NCBI RefSeq assembly: GCF_001439695.1
Contig: NZ_JYLL01000009.1
Location: 1 to 64,000 of the forward strand
DNA length: 64,000 nucleotides
DNA from: Pseudomonas veronii
Lineage (GTDB): Bacteria; Pseudomonadota; Gammaproteobacteria; Pseudomonadales; Pseudomonadaceae
Direction of reading: 5' to 3'
This document shows, piece after piece, positions 47,252-56,391 of this stretch (position 1 is its first letter; every line of letters starts with the position of its first letter). The notes below the pieces were generated by a model that worked only from the letters and a program-made list of their open reading frames with translations, searched no databases and was not told where the DNA came from. The position numbers and the translations under genes were made by a program.

Positions 47252-47614
47252 CTACTTGAGGGCTGCCGAATAAGTATCTGGCTTGAAGCCAATCAGGGTT
47301 CTGTCTCCGAGATCAAGCACCGGGCGCTTGATCATCGAGGGTTGTGCGAGCATCAATTCAATGGCTTTCGACTGATCGAGATCGGCTTTGCGTTCGTCTT
47401 CGAGTTTGCGAAAGGTGGTGCCCGCACGGTTCAAAACCACCTGCCAACCGTGCTCGTTGCACCATTGGGTCAAGTGTTCGCGGTCGATACCGACGGTTTT
47501 GTAGTCATGGAACTCGTAGCTCACGCCGTGCTCGTCGAGCCAGGTGCGGGCTTTTTTCATGGTGTCGCAGGCTTTGATGCCGAAAAGGTGCAAGGTTTTA
47601 CTTGATACGGTCAA
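47252..47614 (-). CDS. ArsC/YffB-family (Spx-like) protein
   Basis: 120 residues of the thioredoxin-like ArsC family; HLFGIKACDTMKKARTWLDEHGV is diagnostic. A single cysteine (Cys16) stands at the active position, so it is the YffB branch rather than a classical arsenate reductase. The only start giving this N-terminus is TTG 47614, preceded by AAGGGGGG, a good ribosome site. It is 32 bases before dapD and probably co-transcribed. Confidence 0.85.
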   Translation of the reverse strand: MTVSSKTLHLFGIKACDTMKKARTWLDEHGVSYEFHDYKTVGIDREHLTQWCNEHGWQVVLNRAGTTFRKLEDERKADLDQSKAIELMLAQPSMIKRPVLDLGDRTLIGFKPDTYSAALK

Positions 47615-47826
47615 GGAATTGCCCCCCTTTGGACCAATGAAGATGAAAGGTCTGGGATTATGCCACGACCAGCGGGTTTGGGTGCCGCTCGTCTCTAGCG
47701 TGGATTGCCCGGTGCGACTATTGTGCGAAAGCCATCGCGCAGCATAGGCGGCTAATATGGCACTTCAATGGTGAGTTGTTGCCTGATGTGTGTCGTTGCA
47801 AGTCGATTGTCCGGGAAAACCGCGTT

Positions 47827-49470
47827 ATGCAAACCGCCTACACCGTTCTTATCTTGCTGATGCTGGTCAGCGTTTCGCGGCTGGTCTGGCGAGTCATCCC
47901 ACTGCCGTTACCGCTGGTGCAGATTGCCGCCGGGGCCTTGCTGGCCTGGCCCACGCTGGGGCTGCATGTCGCGCTGGACCCGGAGTTGTTCCTGTTTCTG
48001 TTCCTGCCGCCGCTGTTGTTCTCCGATGGCTGGCGCATGCCCAAGCGTGAACTGTGGCGCCTGCGCGGGCCGATTCTGACGTTGGCAGTGGGGCTGGTGC
48101 TGTTCACCGTGGTCGGCGCCGGCTACTTCATTCATTGGTTATTGCCTTCGATTCCATTGCCGGTGGCCTTTGCCCTGGCGGCGGTGTTGTCGCCGACGGA
48201 CGCCGTGGCGGTGTCGGCCATTTCCCAGAACCGTTTACCCACGCCGTTGATGCATATGCTCCAGGGCGAAGCCTTGATGAACGATGCCTCGGGCCTGGTG
48301 ACCTTCAAGTTCGCCCTGGTGGCAGCCTTGACCGGGGTGTTTTCCCTGGCGGATGCCAGCCTGACCTTTGTACTGGTGGCCATCGGCGGTCTGGCGGTCG
48401 GGATCGCGTTGAGCTGGCTGGTGGGGCGCTTGCGTGTCTGGATGATTGCGCGAGGCTGGGACGACCCGGCCACCCACGTTGTGTTCATGTTGCTGCTGCC
48501 GTTCGCCGCCTATGTTCTGGCCGAACGCCTGGGCGCATCGGGGATTCTTTCGGCCGTGGCGGCGGGCATGATGCAAAGCTGGCTGGACCTGCTGCCTCGC
48601 CAGACCAGCACGCGCTTGCTCAATCGCAGTGTGTGGTCGCTGCTGGAGTTTGCCTTCAATGGCTTGATCTTCCTGCTATTGGGGTTGCAACTGCCGGACA
48701 TCATCAAGGCGGTGGTGAGTCATGAAACCACGCTGTGGCCGACCCTGCTGTATCGCTGCCTGGACGTGGTCGCGATCTTCCTGGTGTTGTTGGTATTACG
48801 CTTCATCTGGGTGCAAAGCATCTGGCGTCTGTCGGGCGTGCTCCGGCGCCTGCGTGGGAAAAGCGAGCTTACCCTGGTGCCGACGGCACGTTCCTGCTGG
48901 CTGTTGACCGTGGGCGGTGTGCGCGGGGCGGTGACGTTGGCCGGTGTGATGTCGGTGCCCTTGCTGCTGGCGCCGGGCAAGGCGTTCCCGGAACGCGATC
49001 TGCTGATCTTTATCGCGGCCGGGGTGATCCTGTTGTCGCTCATCGCTGCCTGTATTGCGTTGCCGCTGCTGCTGCGCGGCATTGAAAAAAGCCCCGATGA
49101 AAAACACCACAATGAAGTGCGCGAGGCGTGGAAAAAGACCGCCGTGGCGGCGATCCATGCGCTTGAGGTCGAAGAACCCACCGAGAGCGCTCCCGCGGAC
49201 GCCGCCCAGGCCGCATTGGCTACCGAACTGAAGGCGCGACTGATGTCGGAATACCGGCATCAGCTGGACGTCTTCAACGACTCCGCCGAAGCCCAGGCAC
49301 TGGCGTCGCAGATGGACCAACTGGAGCGAAAGCTACGGCTCAAGGCGTTGCGGGCGCAGCGCTTGGAGTTGTATAGCCTGAGCCGTCATCACCGGATCGG
49401 GGATGACGTGTTGAGGGAGGTGTTGGACGACCTGGACATGAGTGAGGCGAACCTGGGGTCGCCGAAGTAG
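47827..49470 (+). CDS. CPA1-family Na+/H+ antiporter
   Basis: 547 residues with about 12 membrane segments. LSPTDAVAVSAI (about residues 124-135) and GEALMNDASGLVTFKFA are the ion-binding motifs of NhaP/CPA1 exchangers, and GGVRGAVTLAG lies in the last third. A cytoplasmic tail of about 120 charged residues follows. ATG 47827 gives a membrane segment directly; the frame extends 17 codons upstream. It should regulate cytoplasmic pH and sodium. Confidence 0.9.
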   Translation: MQTAYTVLILLMLVSVSRLVWRVIPLPLPLVQIAAGALLAWPTLGLHVALDPELFLFLFLPPLLFSDGWRMPKRELWRLRGPILTLAVGLVLFTVVGAGYFIHWLLPSIPLPVAFALAAVLSPTDAVAVSAISQNRLPTPLMHMLQGEALMNDASGLVTFKFALVAALTGVFSLADASLTFVLVAIGGLAVGIALSWLVGRLRVWMIARGWDDPATHVVFMLLLPFAAYVLAERLGASGILSAVAAGMMQSWLDLLPRQTSTRLLNRSVWSLLEFAFNGLIFLLLGLQLPDIIKAVVSHETTLWPTLLYRCLDVVAIFLVLLVLRFIWVQSIWRLSGVLRRLRGKSELTLVPTARSCWLLTVGGVRGAVTLAGVMSVPLLLAPGKAFPERDLLIFIAAGVILLSLIAACIALPLLLRGIEKSPDEKHHNEVREAWKKTAVAAIHALEVEEPTESAPADAAQAALATELKARLMSEYRHQLDVFNDSAEAQALASQMDQLERKLRLKALRAQRLELYSLSRHHRIGDDVLREVLDDLDMSEANLGSPK

Positions 49471-49514
49471 GCAATTGGGGGCTGCGGTGCCGCCGGCGCT
49501 GAGTGTGCAGTGTT

Positions 49515-50297
49515 TTAAACGGTGCAGTCTGAGTCGGCATCACGAAAGCGTGGATGACGGCTCACGGCGGGTATGGGCGCCGCTTGAGGGTAGGCTTTTT
49601 GGGCCCAGGCAATGTCTCCGTCACTCAGTGACCTATTCTCGCTGTGCGCCCGCTTTCCATTGGTCTGGTCCGGGCTGACAGCGTAGTGCATGACCGAGTC
49701 AGGGTCATAAGGCAGCAAGTCATAAGCGCTGCTGCGAGTCAGCGGCAGGACGTTGTCCTCCACCTCCTGCGGGTTGGGGGTGTTGCGGTAGGTCTGGTGG
49801 ATGGTTTCACGGTTCCACGGAATGTTGGCATCGGGGTGCTGGTGGGCGTGATGGGCACCGAGCATATGCCCGAATTCATGCAGGACGGTGTCTTCGAAGC
49901 GGGGCGCGTTGTGATCCATGGGCAGGCTCATGGTCGGCAGCCCGAACGGAATGTTGCGCGCATCGGTGCCTATGGATGAAGCGCCGCCGTTATCGCCCGG
50001 CGGATTCTGCGCAATACGGATATCGCCTCTCGCCCCCGAGACAAAATCAAACTTCAGGTTGATATGGGGCAGCCAACGGCTGGCGGCTTTTTTCACGGCC
50101 AGCACGTATTCGTCGTCCACCCCATACTCATACATGGCGATCGTGAGCGTAGTGTTCTGGGGCCAGTATTTGCCCGGTTCGCCGACATTGCGTCGACGTC
50201 TCGAAAGACTGTGCGTTGGCGTAGCGCTATCGGTGCTTTCGCCAGGCGACCAGTGCGTGCCAGGCTGATACGAGGCTTCGGGGGCGGGGTTTATCAT
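49515..50297 (-). CDS. Astacin-like metzincin protease, second gene of the pair
   Basis: 260 residues from MINPAPEAS; AGGAAA lies eight bases upstream. The zinc site HEFGHMLGAHH (140-150) fits HExxHxxGxxH, and the Met-turn is SVMHY (201-205). There is no Sec signal peptide. The N-terminus is Ser-, Thr- and Pro-rich, with Pro at position 4 and six serines in the first 32 residues, like many type III substrates, although Glu7 is acidic. An RRRR run at 33-36 could be a processing site. It lies 113 bases downstream of its paralogue and has no hrp box of its own, so it is probably the second gene of a hrp-box operon. Convergent with the antiporter gene. Confidence 0.78.
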   Translation of the reverse strand: MINPAPEASYQPGTHWSPGESTDSATPTHSLSRRRRNVGEPGKYWPQNTTLTIAMYEYGVDDEYVLAVKKAASRWLPHINLKFDFVSGARGDIRIAQNPPGDNGGASSIGTDARNIPFGLPTMSLPMDHNAPRFEDTVLHEFGHMLGAHHAHQHPDANIPWNRETIHQTYRNTPNPQEVEDNVLPLTRSSAYDLLPYDPDSVMHYAVSPDQTNGKRAHSENRSLSDGDIAWAQKAYPQAAPIPAVSRHPRFRDADSDCTV

Positions 50298-50410
50298 TGA
50301 GCGTTTCCTGCGGCAGGTCGAGACGAGACACTGGTTGATTCGTGCCAATTGCAGGAAAGTTCCCGGCGGTGTTGAGTGAATACGTGAGCCTATGTTTACC
50401 CCTGGGCCCG

Positions 50411-51130
50411 CTACGTCGGGTTGACCGGGGGGTACAGCATTCTGATCGTTTGCTTGTCGCCCGCGGAAAGGGTTGTGTTTTTAGGAATGGCCTGGCCGTT
50501 GCGCCTCAATGCTGCCGGAATTTCATAATGCATCACGGACTGTGGATCGTATGGGGTGATCTGCAGGTCGGGCCGGTTGTCTGGCTCAAGGATATGCTCG
50601 CGTACCATGGCTTCGTTGAAAGAGTCGCTGGTGTAGTAGTCATACACTTGGGGGCTGTCCCAATCCAGGCTGTTCTGCGGGTGTTGGTGTTCGTGCAATA
50701 ACCCGAGGGCGTGGCCGAATTCGTGCAGGGCCGTACTGCGCAACTTCTTCGAGTCGTCGGTCCGGTTGAGGTGCATCGTGGGTTGATCTTCATCGATGCG
50801 CTTGGCCTCTGTGCCAATGGCGGACCAATTGCCCTTGAGCCCTTCATCGTCAGAAATACGAATATCGCCCGTCTTGCCTTCGACGATATTGAAGCGCAGG
50901 GCCGGCGTGTGGTGGGCCCACTCGCGGATAGCGTCCACCACCAGCGCTTTGCTTTTTTCGCTGCTCAGGTCGAGCGCAACGGTGACCACGCCGGCCGGCC
51001 AGCGCTTGTCGCTGTCGGCGATGCCTCTTTTGGTTCGCCCGGCGGATTCGGGAGGGGAGGTGTGGTTATTCGGGAGCGGCTCATAAGCGGGGGGAGGGGC
51101 GAGCGGCGGGGTGATTAGGCTCATAGGCAT
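50411..51130 (-). CDS. Astacin-like metzincin protease under a hrp box
   Basis: 239 residues from ATG 51130; an alternative ATG at 51124 gives MSLITPPL. The zinc-binding sequence HEFGHALGLLHEHQH (136-150) matches the astacin pattern HExxHxxGxxHE, and the Met-turn is SVMHY (198-202). The first 36 residues are rich in proline and hydrophobic residues, have no Sec signal, and contain no acidic residue before Glu17, as in type III substrates. A perfect hrp box ends 21 bases upstream. It shares the catalytic block and C-terminal LSAGD-type region with the following gene; the two are old tandem duplicates. Substrate unknown. Confidence 0.8.
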   Translation of the reverse strand: MPMSLITPPLAPPPAYEPLPNNHTSPPESAGRTKRGIADSDKRWPAGVVTVALDLSSEKSKALVVDAIREWAHHTPALRFNIVEGKTGDIRISDDEGLKGNWSAIGTEAKRIDEDQPTMHLNRTDDSKKLRSTALHEFGHALGLLHEHQHPQNSLDWDSPQVYDYYTSDSFNEAMVREHILEPDNRPDLQITPYDPQSVMHYEIPAALRRNGQAIPKNTTLSAGDKQTIRMLYPPVNPT

Positions 51131-51151
51131 TACTCGTAGGAAGTTCGCCTA

Positions 51152-51179
51152 TTGGTGGTGAGCGAGTGAACAAGGTTCC
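51152..51179 (-). promoter_or_regulatory. hrp box (HrpL-type ECF sigma promoter)
   Basis: On the minus strand GGAACC (51179-51174), a 15-base spacer, then CCACCAA (51158-51152): an exact match to GGAACC-N15/16-CCACNNA. It ends 21 bases before the first protease start and overlaps the foot of the dapC hairpin by two bases. Confidence 0.87.
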
Positions 51180-51202
51180 CGCACTGTGCGACACAGTGCG
51201 GG
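51178..51202 (-). terminator. Hairpin after dapC
   Basis: Perfect 11-base-pair stem (51178-51188 with 51192-51202, arm CCCGCACTGTG) and a three-base loop, 12 bases past the dapC stop. There is no T-run on the minus strand, so it is an imperfect intrinsic terminator. It insulates dapC from the hrp-box operon. Confidence 0.7.
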
Positions 51203-51213
51203 ATGTGGCGAGG

Positions 51214-52413
51214 TTACTTCCTGCGTTGAATGAAATCGCGAATGCGCTCAGCCGCTTCCACGCACTCCGCCAGTGGTGCAACCAATGCCATGCGAACGCG
51301 CCCGGCGCCTGGGTTGACGCCGTCCACCTCCCGCGACAGGTACGAGCCGGGTACTACGGTCACGTGTTCTTGCACAAACAGATCGCGACAGAAGGCGGCG
51401 TCGTCACCCTCTACATTCGGCCACAGGTAGAAACCACCATCGGGGGCTTGTACGTCCAGCACCGGCTTGAGGATCGCCAGCACAGCGTCGAATTTTTCCC
51501 GATACAGGTCGCGGTTGGCCTGGACGTGGGCTTCGTCCTGCCAGGCGGCGATGCTTGCCAGTTGGGTTTGCACGGGCATCGCGCAGCCGTGGTAGGTGCG
51601 GTACAGCAGGAAGGCCTTGAGGATGTCGGCGTCGCCGGCCACGAAGCCGGAGCGCAGGCCCGGCAGGTTGGAGCGCTTGGACAGGCTGTGGAACACCACG
51701 CAGCGTTTGAAGTCCTGGCGGCCGAGTTCGACGCAGGCGCTCAACAGGCCCGGCGGCGGGCTTTGTTCGTCGAAGTACAGCTCGCTGTAGCACTCGTCGG
51801 CGGCAATCACGAAGTCATATTCGTCGGCCAGGGCGATGAGCTTTTTCAGGGTGTCGACCGGGATCAGCGCGCCGGTCGGGTTGCCGGGGGAGCACAGGAA
51901 CAGGATCTGGCAGCGCTTCCAGACGTCTGGCGACACGGCGTCGAAATCCGGGTTGAAGCCATTGGCGTCCAGGCACGGCAGGTAGTGCGGCTTGGCGCCG
52001 GCCAGGAACGCCGCGCCTTCATAGATCTGGTAGAACGGGTTCGGGCTTACCACCAGCGCGTCGTCACTGCGATTGACCACGGCTTGGGTGAAGGCGAACA
52101 GTGCCTCGCGGGTGCCGTTGACCGGCAGGATGTTACGCGCCGGGTCCAGCCAGCCCTTGGGTACATTGAAGCGGCGTTCGCACCAGGCCGCGATGGCTTC
52201 GCGCAGCGCCGCAATGCCCAGGGTGGTCGGGTACACCGCCATCTGGTCGAGGTTATTGCTCAACGCCTCGGCGACGAAGGTCGGCGATTTATGCTTGGGC
52301 TCGCCGATGGACAGCGCGATCGGACGTTTGTCCGGGTTCGGCGTGACGCTGCCGAGCAGGGCGCGCAGTTTTTCGAACGGGTAGGGCTGCAACTGGTTCA
52401 GGGCGTTGTTCAT
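51214..52413 (-). CDS. dapC: Succinyldiaminopimelate aminotransferase
   Basis: 399-residue class I PLP aminotransferase making N-succinyl-diaminopimelate. SLSKRSNLPGLRSGFVAGD holds the PLP lysine, and SPGNPTGAL and AADECYSELYF complete the cofactor site. In Pseudomonas this gene sits next to glnD, as here (39-base gap), which supports DapC over other aminotransferases. Confidence 0.9.
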   Translation of the reverse strand: MNNALNQLQPYPFEKLRALLGSVTPNPDKRPIALSIGEPKHKSPTFVAEALSNNLDQMAVYPTTLGIAALREAIAAWCERRFNVPKGWLDPARNILPVNGTREALFAFTQAVVNRSDDALVVSPNPFYQIYEGAAFLAGAKPHYLPCLDANGFNPDFDAVSPDVWKRCQILFLCSPGNPTGALIPVDTLKKLIALADEYDFVIAADECYSELYFDEQSPPPGLLSACVELGRQDFKRCVVFHSLSKRSNLPGLRSGFVAGDADILKAFLLYRTYHGCAMPVQTQLASIAAWQDEAHVQANRDLYREKFDAVLAILKPVLDVQAPDGGFYLWPNVEGDDAAFCRDLFVQEHVTVVPGSYLSREVDGVNPGAGRVRMALVAPLAECVEAAERIRDFIQRRK

Positions 52414-52452
52414 CGGTGGATCTCGTGCAAGGCGTTAAAAACTGGGCGGGTA

Positions 52453-55155
52453 TCAAATCGTCAGGCGCGTCAGCTCGACCCCGGGCTCCTGGTGAACGCT
52501 CAACTGCTGGACGATTGCATCCTGCAGGCGGCGGCACAGTTCGGGGTCGGACAGCGGCTGGTTGTCGGCGTCGGTAATGAAGAACACGTCTTCCACGCGC
52601 TCGCCGAGGGTCGCAATCTTGGCGTTCTGCAACGACAGGTCGAACTCCAGGAAAATCCCGCCGATCCGCGCCAGCAGGCCCGGGCGATCCGGCGCGCTGA
52701 GTTCCAGCACCGTCACCGGGCGCTGGGCGTCGTTGGAAATGGTCACCTGGGGCGCAAACGCAAAATGCTTGAGCTGGCGTGGCACGCGGCGCTGGATGAT
52801 GGTCGGGTAGTCGTCCGGGTTGCGCAACGCTTCGGTCAGGCCTTCGCGGATCTTTTTCACCCGCGCCGGGTTATCGCCGATGGACTCGCCTTCGGTGTCG
52901 AGCACGATGTAGGTGTCGAGGGTGAACTGGCTGCTGGAGGTGATGACCCGGGCGTCGTGGATGTTCAGGTTGAGCTGGTCCATGGCCGCTACGGTCACGG
53001 CGAAGAAGTCGTGCTGGTCGGGGGCGTAGATGAAGATCTGCGTGCCGCCTTCGAACTCGCGTTGGGTCGTTTCTTTGATCAGCACCAGCGGGCCGCCATC
53101 GGCCGGTTGCTGCAGGATTGCATCGCTGTGCCAGGCCACGTCGCCGGCGGTGTGGCGCAGGAAGTAATCGTCGCCCAGTTGCGACCACAATTGTTCGACG
53201 TCGTCCGGGTCGTTGCCGCCGCGCACGAGGATATCCAGGGCCGCGCTTTGGGTGCGGCGGATCTGTTCTTCGCGGTCCACCGGGTTTTCCAGGCCCCGGC
53301 GCAGGGCGCGCTTGGTCTCGGTGTACAGCTGGCGCAACAGGCTCGCGCGCCAGGAGTTCCAGAGGGTCGGGTTGGTGGCATTGATATCGGAAACCGTCAG
53401 CACATACAGGTAGTCGAGACGGGTTTCATCGCCGACGATCCCGGCGAAGTCATGGATCACCTGCGGGTCGGACAGGTCCTTGCGCTGGGCGGTCGTCGAC
53501 ATCACCAGATGGTTCTGCACCAGCCAGACAATCAGGCGGCTGTCCCACAACGGCAACTGGTGACGCTGGCAGAACGCCTCGGCATCGACCGCGCCGACTT
53601 CCGAATGGTCGCCGTGGCGGCCTTTGCCGATGTCGTGGTACAGGCCGGCCAGGTAGATCAGTTCGGGTTTGGGCAGCTTGGCCATCAGCTTACTGGCCAG
53701 CGGGAATTTCTCTGACACCTGGGTGTACTGCAGCTTACGCAGGTGCTTGATCAGGTTCAGGGTGTGGGCGTCGACGGTGTAGATGTGGAACAGGTCGTGC
53801 TGCATCTGCCCGACGATAAAGCCGAACTCCGGCAGGTAACGCCCGAGGATGCCGTAGCGGTTCATCCGCCGCAGGTTGCGGTGGATGCCGATCTTGCACT
53901 TGAACAGCTCGATGAACAGGCTGGTGTTGCGGATGTCGTTGCGAAAGTCATCGTCGATCAGGTGACGGTTTTCTCGCAGCAGGCGAATCGTGTCGGCGCG
54001 CACGCCTTTGATTTCCGGCTGCTGGGCCATCAGTACGAAAATTTCCAGCATGGCAAACGGCGTGCGGCGGAACACGTTGTCGTTGCGCGCCTCGATATAG
54101 CCGTCGTGCAGCTGGAAACGCGGGTTGATCGGCTGCGGCGGCGCTTCGTCTTCCGGGGCCAGGATCACTTCTTCGAAGTGCTGGATGATCAGGTCGCTGA
54201 GCTGGGCGATGCTCATGACCACCCGGTAGTACTGCTGCATGAAACTTTCGATGCTGGTCTTCGCATCTTCGCCCTCGAAACCCAGCAGGGTGGCGATGGA
54301 GCGCTGATGGTCGAACAGCAGGCGGTCTTCGGCACGCCCGGCGAGCATGTGCAGGGCGTAGCGCACTTTCCAGAGGAATTCCTGGGACGAGGCGAGCAGG
54401 GCGTTTTCGCTTTCCACCAGAAAGCCTTCACCGGCCAGGGCGCGCAGGTTCAGGGTGCCGTACTGGCGACGGGCGACCCACAAGATCGTCTGGATATCGC
54501 GCAAGCCCCCGGGGGAGCCTTTGACGTTGGGTTCCAGGTTGTATTCGGTGTCGTTGTACTTGTGGTGCCGGGCTTTCTGCTCGGCGCGCTTGGCCAGGAA
54601 GAACTCCTTGCTCGGCCACATGTGCGCGGTGCTGGTGACTTCGAGCATGCGTTGGCGCAGACGCTCGGGACCGGCGATGGCGCGGCTTTCCATCAGGTTG
54701 GTGATGACGGTGAGGTCGGCGCGGGCTTCTTCGCCGCATTCGGCCACCGAGCGCACGCTCTGGCCGACTTCCAGGCCGATGTCCCACAGCAGCGTCAGAA
54801 AACGCTCGATGGAATCGCGAAAGATCTCATGGTCGGCGCTGTCCAGCAGGATCAGCAGGTCGATGTCCGAGTAGGGGTGCAGCTCGCCGCGGCCGTAGCC
54901 GCCGACCGCCACCAGGGCGATATCGGCGTCTTCGCTCCAACTGAACTGTTCCCAGGCCTTTTGCAGGATGTTATCGACGAACCAGGCACGGTCCTCGATC
55001 AGCCGACGGATGTCCCGGCCGCTGCGAAAGCGCTCGTCGAGCACCTCGCGGGCCTGGCGGATAGCCTTCTTGAAGGCGGCGATAGGGCTGGCCTTCAGCG
55101 CCAGTTCGGCCTGGAACTGGCCACGGTCGAAGAGTTCGGGATCCACCTGGGGCAT
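52453..55155 (-). CDS. glnD: Bifunctional PII uridylyltransferase / uridylyl-removing enzyme
   Basis: 900 residues, central nitrogen sensor acting on PII (GlnB/GlnK). Order: nucleotidyltransferase domain with [19 protein letters not shown] (about residues 86-104), an HD phosphohydrolase domain with [14 protein letters not shown], and two C-terminal ACT domains that bind glutamine (ending LTRLTI). Length is standard. map lies 64 bases upstream on the same strand. Confidence 0.96.
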   Translation of the reverse strand: MPQVDPELFDRGQFQAELALKASPIAAFKKAIRQAREVLDERFRSGRDIRRLIEDRAWFVDNILQKAWEQFSWSEDADIALVAVGGYGRGELHPYSDIDLLILLDSADHEIFRDSIERFLTLLWDIGLEVGQSVRSVAECGEEARADLTVITNLMESRAIAGPERLRQRMLEVTSTAHMWPSKEFFLAKRAEQKARHHKYNDTEYNLEPNVKGSPGGLRDIQTILWVARRQYGTLNLRALAGEGFLVESENALLASSQEFLWKVRYALHMLAGRAEDRLLFDHQRSIATLLGFEGEDAKTSIESFMQQYYRVVMSIAQLSDLIIQHFEEVILAPEDEAPPQPINPRFQLHDGYIEARNDNVFRRTPFAMLEIFVLMAQQPEIKGVRADTIRLLRENRHLIDDDFRNDIRNTSLFIELFKCKIGIHRNLRRMNRYGILGRYLPEFGFIVGQMQHDLFHIYTVDAHTLNLIKHLRKLQYTQVSEKFPLASKLMAKLPKPELIYLAGLYHDIGKGRHGDHSEVGAVDAEAFCQRHQLPLWDSRLIVWLVQNHLVMSTTAQRKDLSDPQVIHDFAGIVGDETRLDYLYVLTVSDINATNPTLWNSWRASLLRQLYTETKRALRRGLENPVDREEQIRRTQSAALDILVRGGNDPDDVEQLWSQLGDDYFLRHTAGDVAWHSDAILQQPADGGPLVLIKETTQREFEGGTQIFIYAPDQHDFFAVTVAAMDQLNLNIHDARVITSSSQFTLDTYIVLDTEGESIGDNPARVKKIREGLTEALRNPDDYPTIIQRRVPRQLKHFAFAPQVTISNDAQRPVTVLELSAPDRPGLLARIGGIFLEFDLSLQNAKIATLGERVEDVFFITDADNQPLSDPELCRRLQDAIVQQLSVHQEPGVELTRLTI

Positions 55156-55219
55156 CGTTCGGCTTTCCTTTCTATCTATCAGTCAGTCACAACACAGTCT
55201 GGGAAAACCAGGGCAGCCG

Positions 55220-56002
55220 TTACGCCGAGATGCGTGGGATGGTGTCGTCCGCGCGCAGGGTGAAGATCTCGTAGCCGGTGTCGGTGACCAGCAGGGTGTG
55301 TTCCCACTGGGCGGAGAGCTTGCGGTCCTTGGTGATGGCGGTCCAGCCGTCGCCCAGCACCTTGGTGTCGGCCTTGCCCTGGTTGATCATTGGCTCGATG
55401 GTAAAGGTCATGCCGGCTTTGAGTTCCATGCCGGTGCCGGCGCGGCCGTAGTGCAGGATTTGCGGCTCTTCGTGGAACACCTTGCCGATGCCGTGGCCGC
55501 AGAACTCACGGACCACCGAGAAGCCGTTCTTTTCAGCGTGCTTCTGGATCACTTCACCGATATCGCCCAGGCGGCAGCCGGGTTTGACGATTTCAATGGC
55601 CTTGTACATGCATTCCTGGGTCACCTGGGACAGGCGCTCGGCCCAGACCGGCACGGTGCCGACATGGAACATGCGGCTGGTATCGCCGTGGTAGCCGTCT
55701 TTGATGACGGTGACGTCGATGTTCAGGGTGTCGCCGTCTTTCAGCGGTTTGTCGCCGGGAATCCCGTGGCAGACCACGTGGTTGATCGAGGTGCAGATCG
55801 ACTTGGGGAAGCCCTTGTAGTTCAGCGGGGCAGGGATAGCTTTTTGCACGTCGACTATATAGTCGTGGCAAATGCGGTCCAGCGTTTCGGTGGTGACGCC
55901 GGGCTTGACGTGTTCGGCAATCATTTCCAGCACGTCGGCCGCCAGTTTGCCGGCAACGCGCATGCCGGCAATGTCTTCGGCGGTTTTCAAGGTAACGGTC
56001 AT
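55220..56002 (-). CDS. map: Methionine aminopeptidase, type I
   Basis: 260 residues removing N-terminal methionine from new proteins. Metal ligands are visible in LNIDVTVIKDGYHGDTSRMF, the histidine of CGHGIGKVFHEEP, and the glutamates of FTIEPM and QWEHTLLVT. ATG 56002 gives MTVTLKTAED; the frame extends 12 codons upstream. Divergent from rpsB, the usual bacterial arrangement. Confidence 0.96.
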   Translation of the reverse strand: MTVTLKTAEDIAGMRVAGKLAADVLEMIAEHVKPGVTTETLDRICHDYIVDVQKAIPAPLNYKGFPKSICTSINHVVCHGIPGDKPLKDGDTLNIDVTVIKDGYHGDTSRMFHVGTVPVWAERLSQVTQECMYKAIEIVKPGCRLGDIGEVIQKHAEKNGFSVVREFCGHGIGKVFHEEPQILHYGRAGTGMELKAGMTFTIEPMINQGKADTKVLGDGWTAITKDRKLSAQWEHTLLVTDTGYEIFTLRADDTIPRISA

Positions 56003-56391
56003 ACAGGCTCTCTCTCTAGCGCGAGGCGCTGAAATCAATACGGTTTACGGGTGTGCGACAAAAGGTTGCAGAATTCGCACAAGCCCTGAAAAACGCGATT
56101 CTACCAGACGCGGGCGGCAAACCATGAGCGTCTGGCCATCGGTTATCTCTATAAGGTGGGGCTATAGTGGCGCGATTCAAAGGGTTGCGCAAAAGTCGTT
56201 GGCGGCAAATGTGATTGCGGGTTTCGTTTTTTCCCTTCGTGTGGTATAAAATGCGCCGCTTTCCGGGGATACCCCGCGAAGCTTAAATCCACACACGTGT
56301 CGACACGATGACCTGGGTGCCGGAGGCCTTGATGCCGCTGGTTGGTCATTGGGATACGTGGAGGCCAAACCCGACTTATTAAGGAACTATC
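56003..56391 (+). promoter_or_regulatory. map-rpsB intergenic region with rpsB promoter and long leader
   Basis: 389 bases without a gene. TGGTATAAAAT at 56242-56252 is an extended -10 (TATAAA at 56245-56250). Transcription from it would leave a leader of about 130 bases with paired segments near 56290-56312 (CACACACGTGTCGACACG) and 56325-56362 before the AAGGAAC ribosome site. The S2 protein is known to regulate rpsB through its leader in gammaproteobacteria, so an autoregulatory structure is plausible; I could not fold it. Confidence 0.6.

Noticed and set aside
50340..50363. Possible hrp box upstream of the second protease
   Set aside because: On the minus strand the first element is GGAACT, and no CCACNNA lies 15 or 16 bases away, so the gene is taken to depend on the upstream box.
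51166..53715. 849-codon plus-strand open frame opposite dapC and glnD
   Set aside because: Spans two well-supported genes on the other strand and has shadow-like composition.
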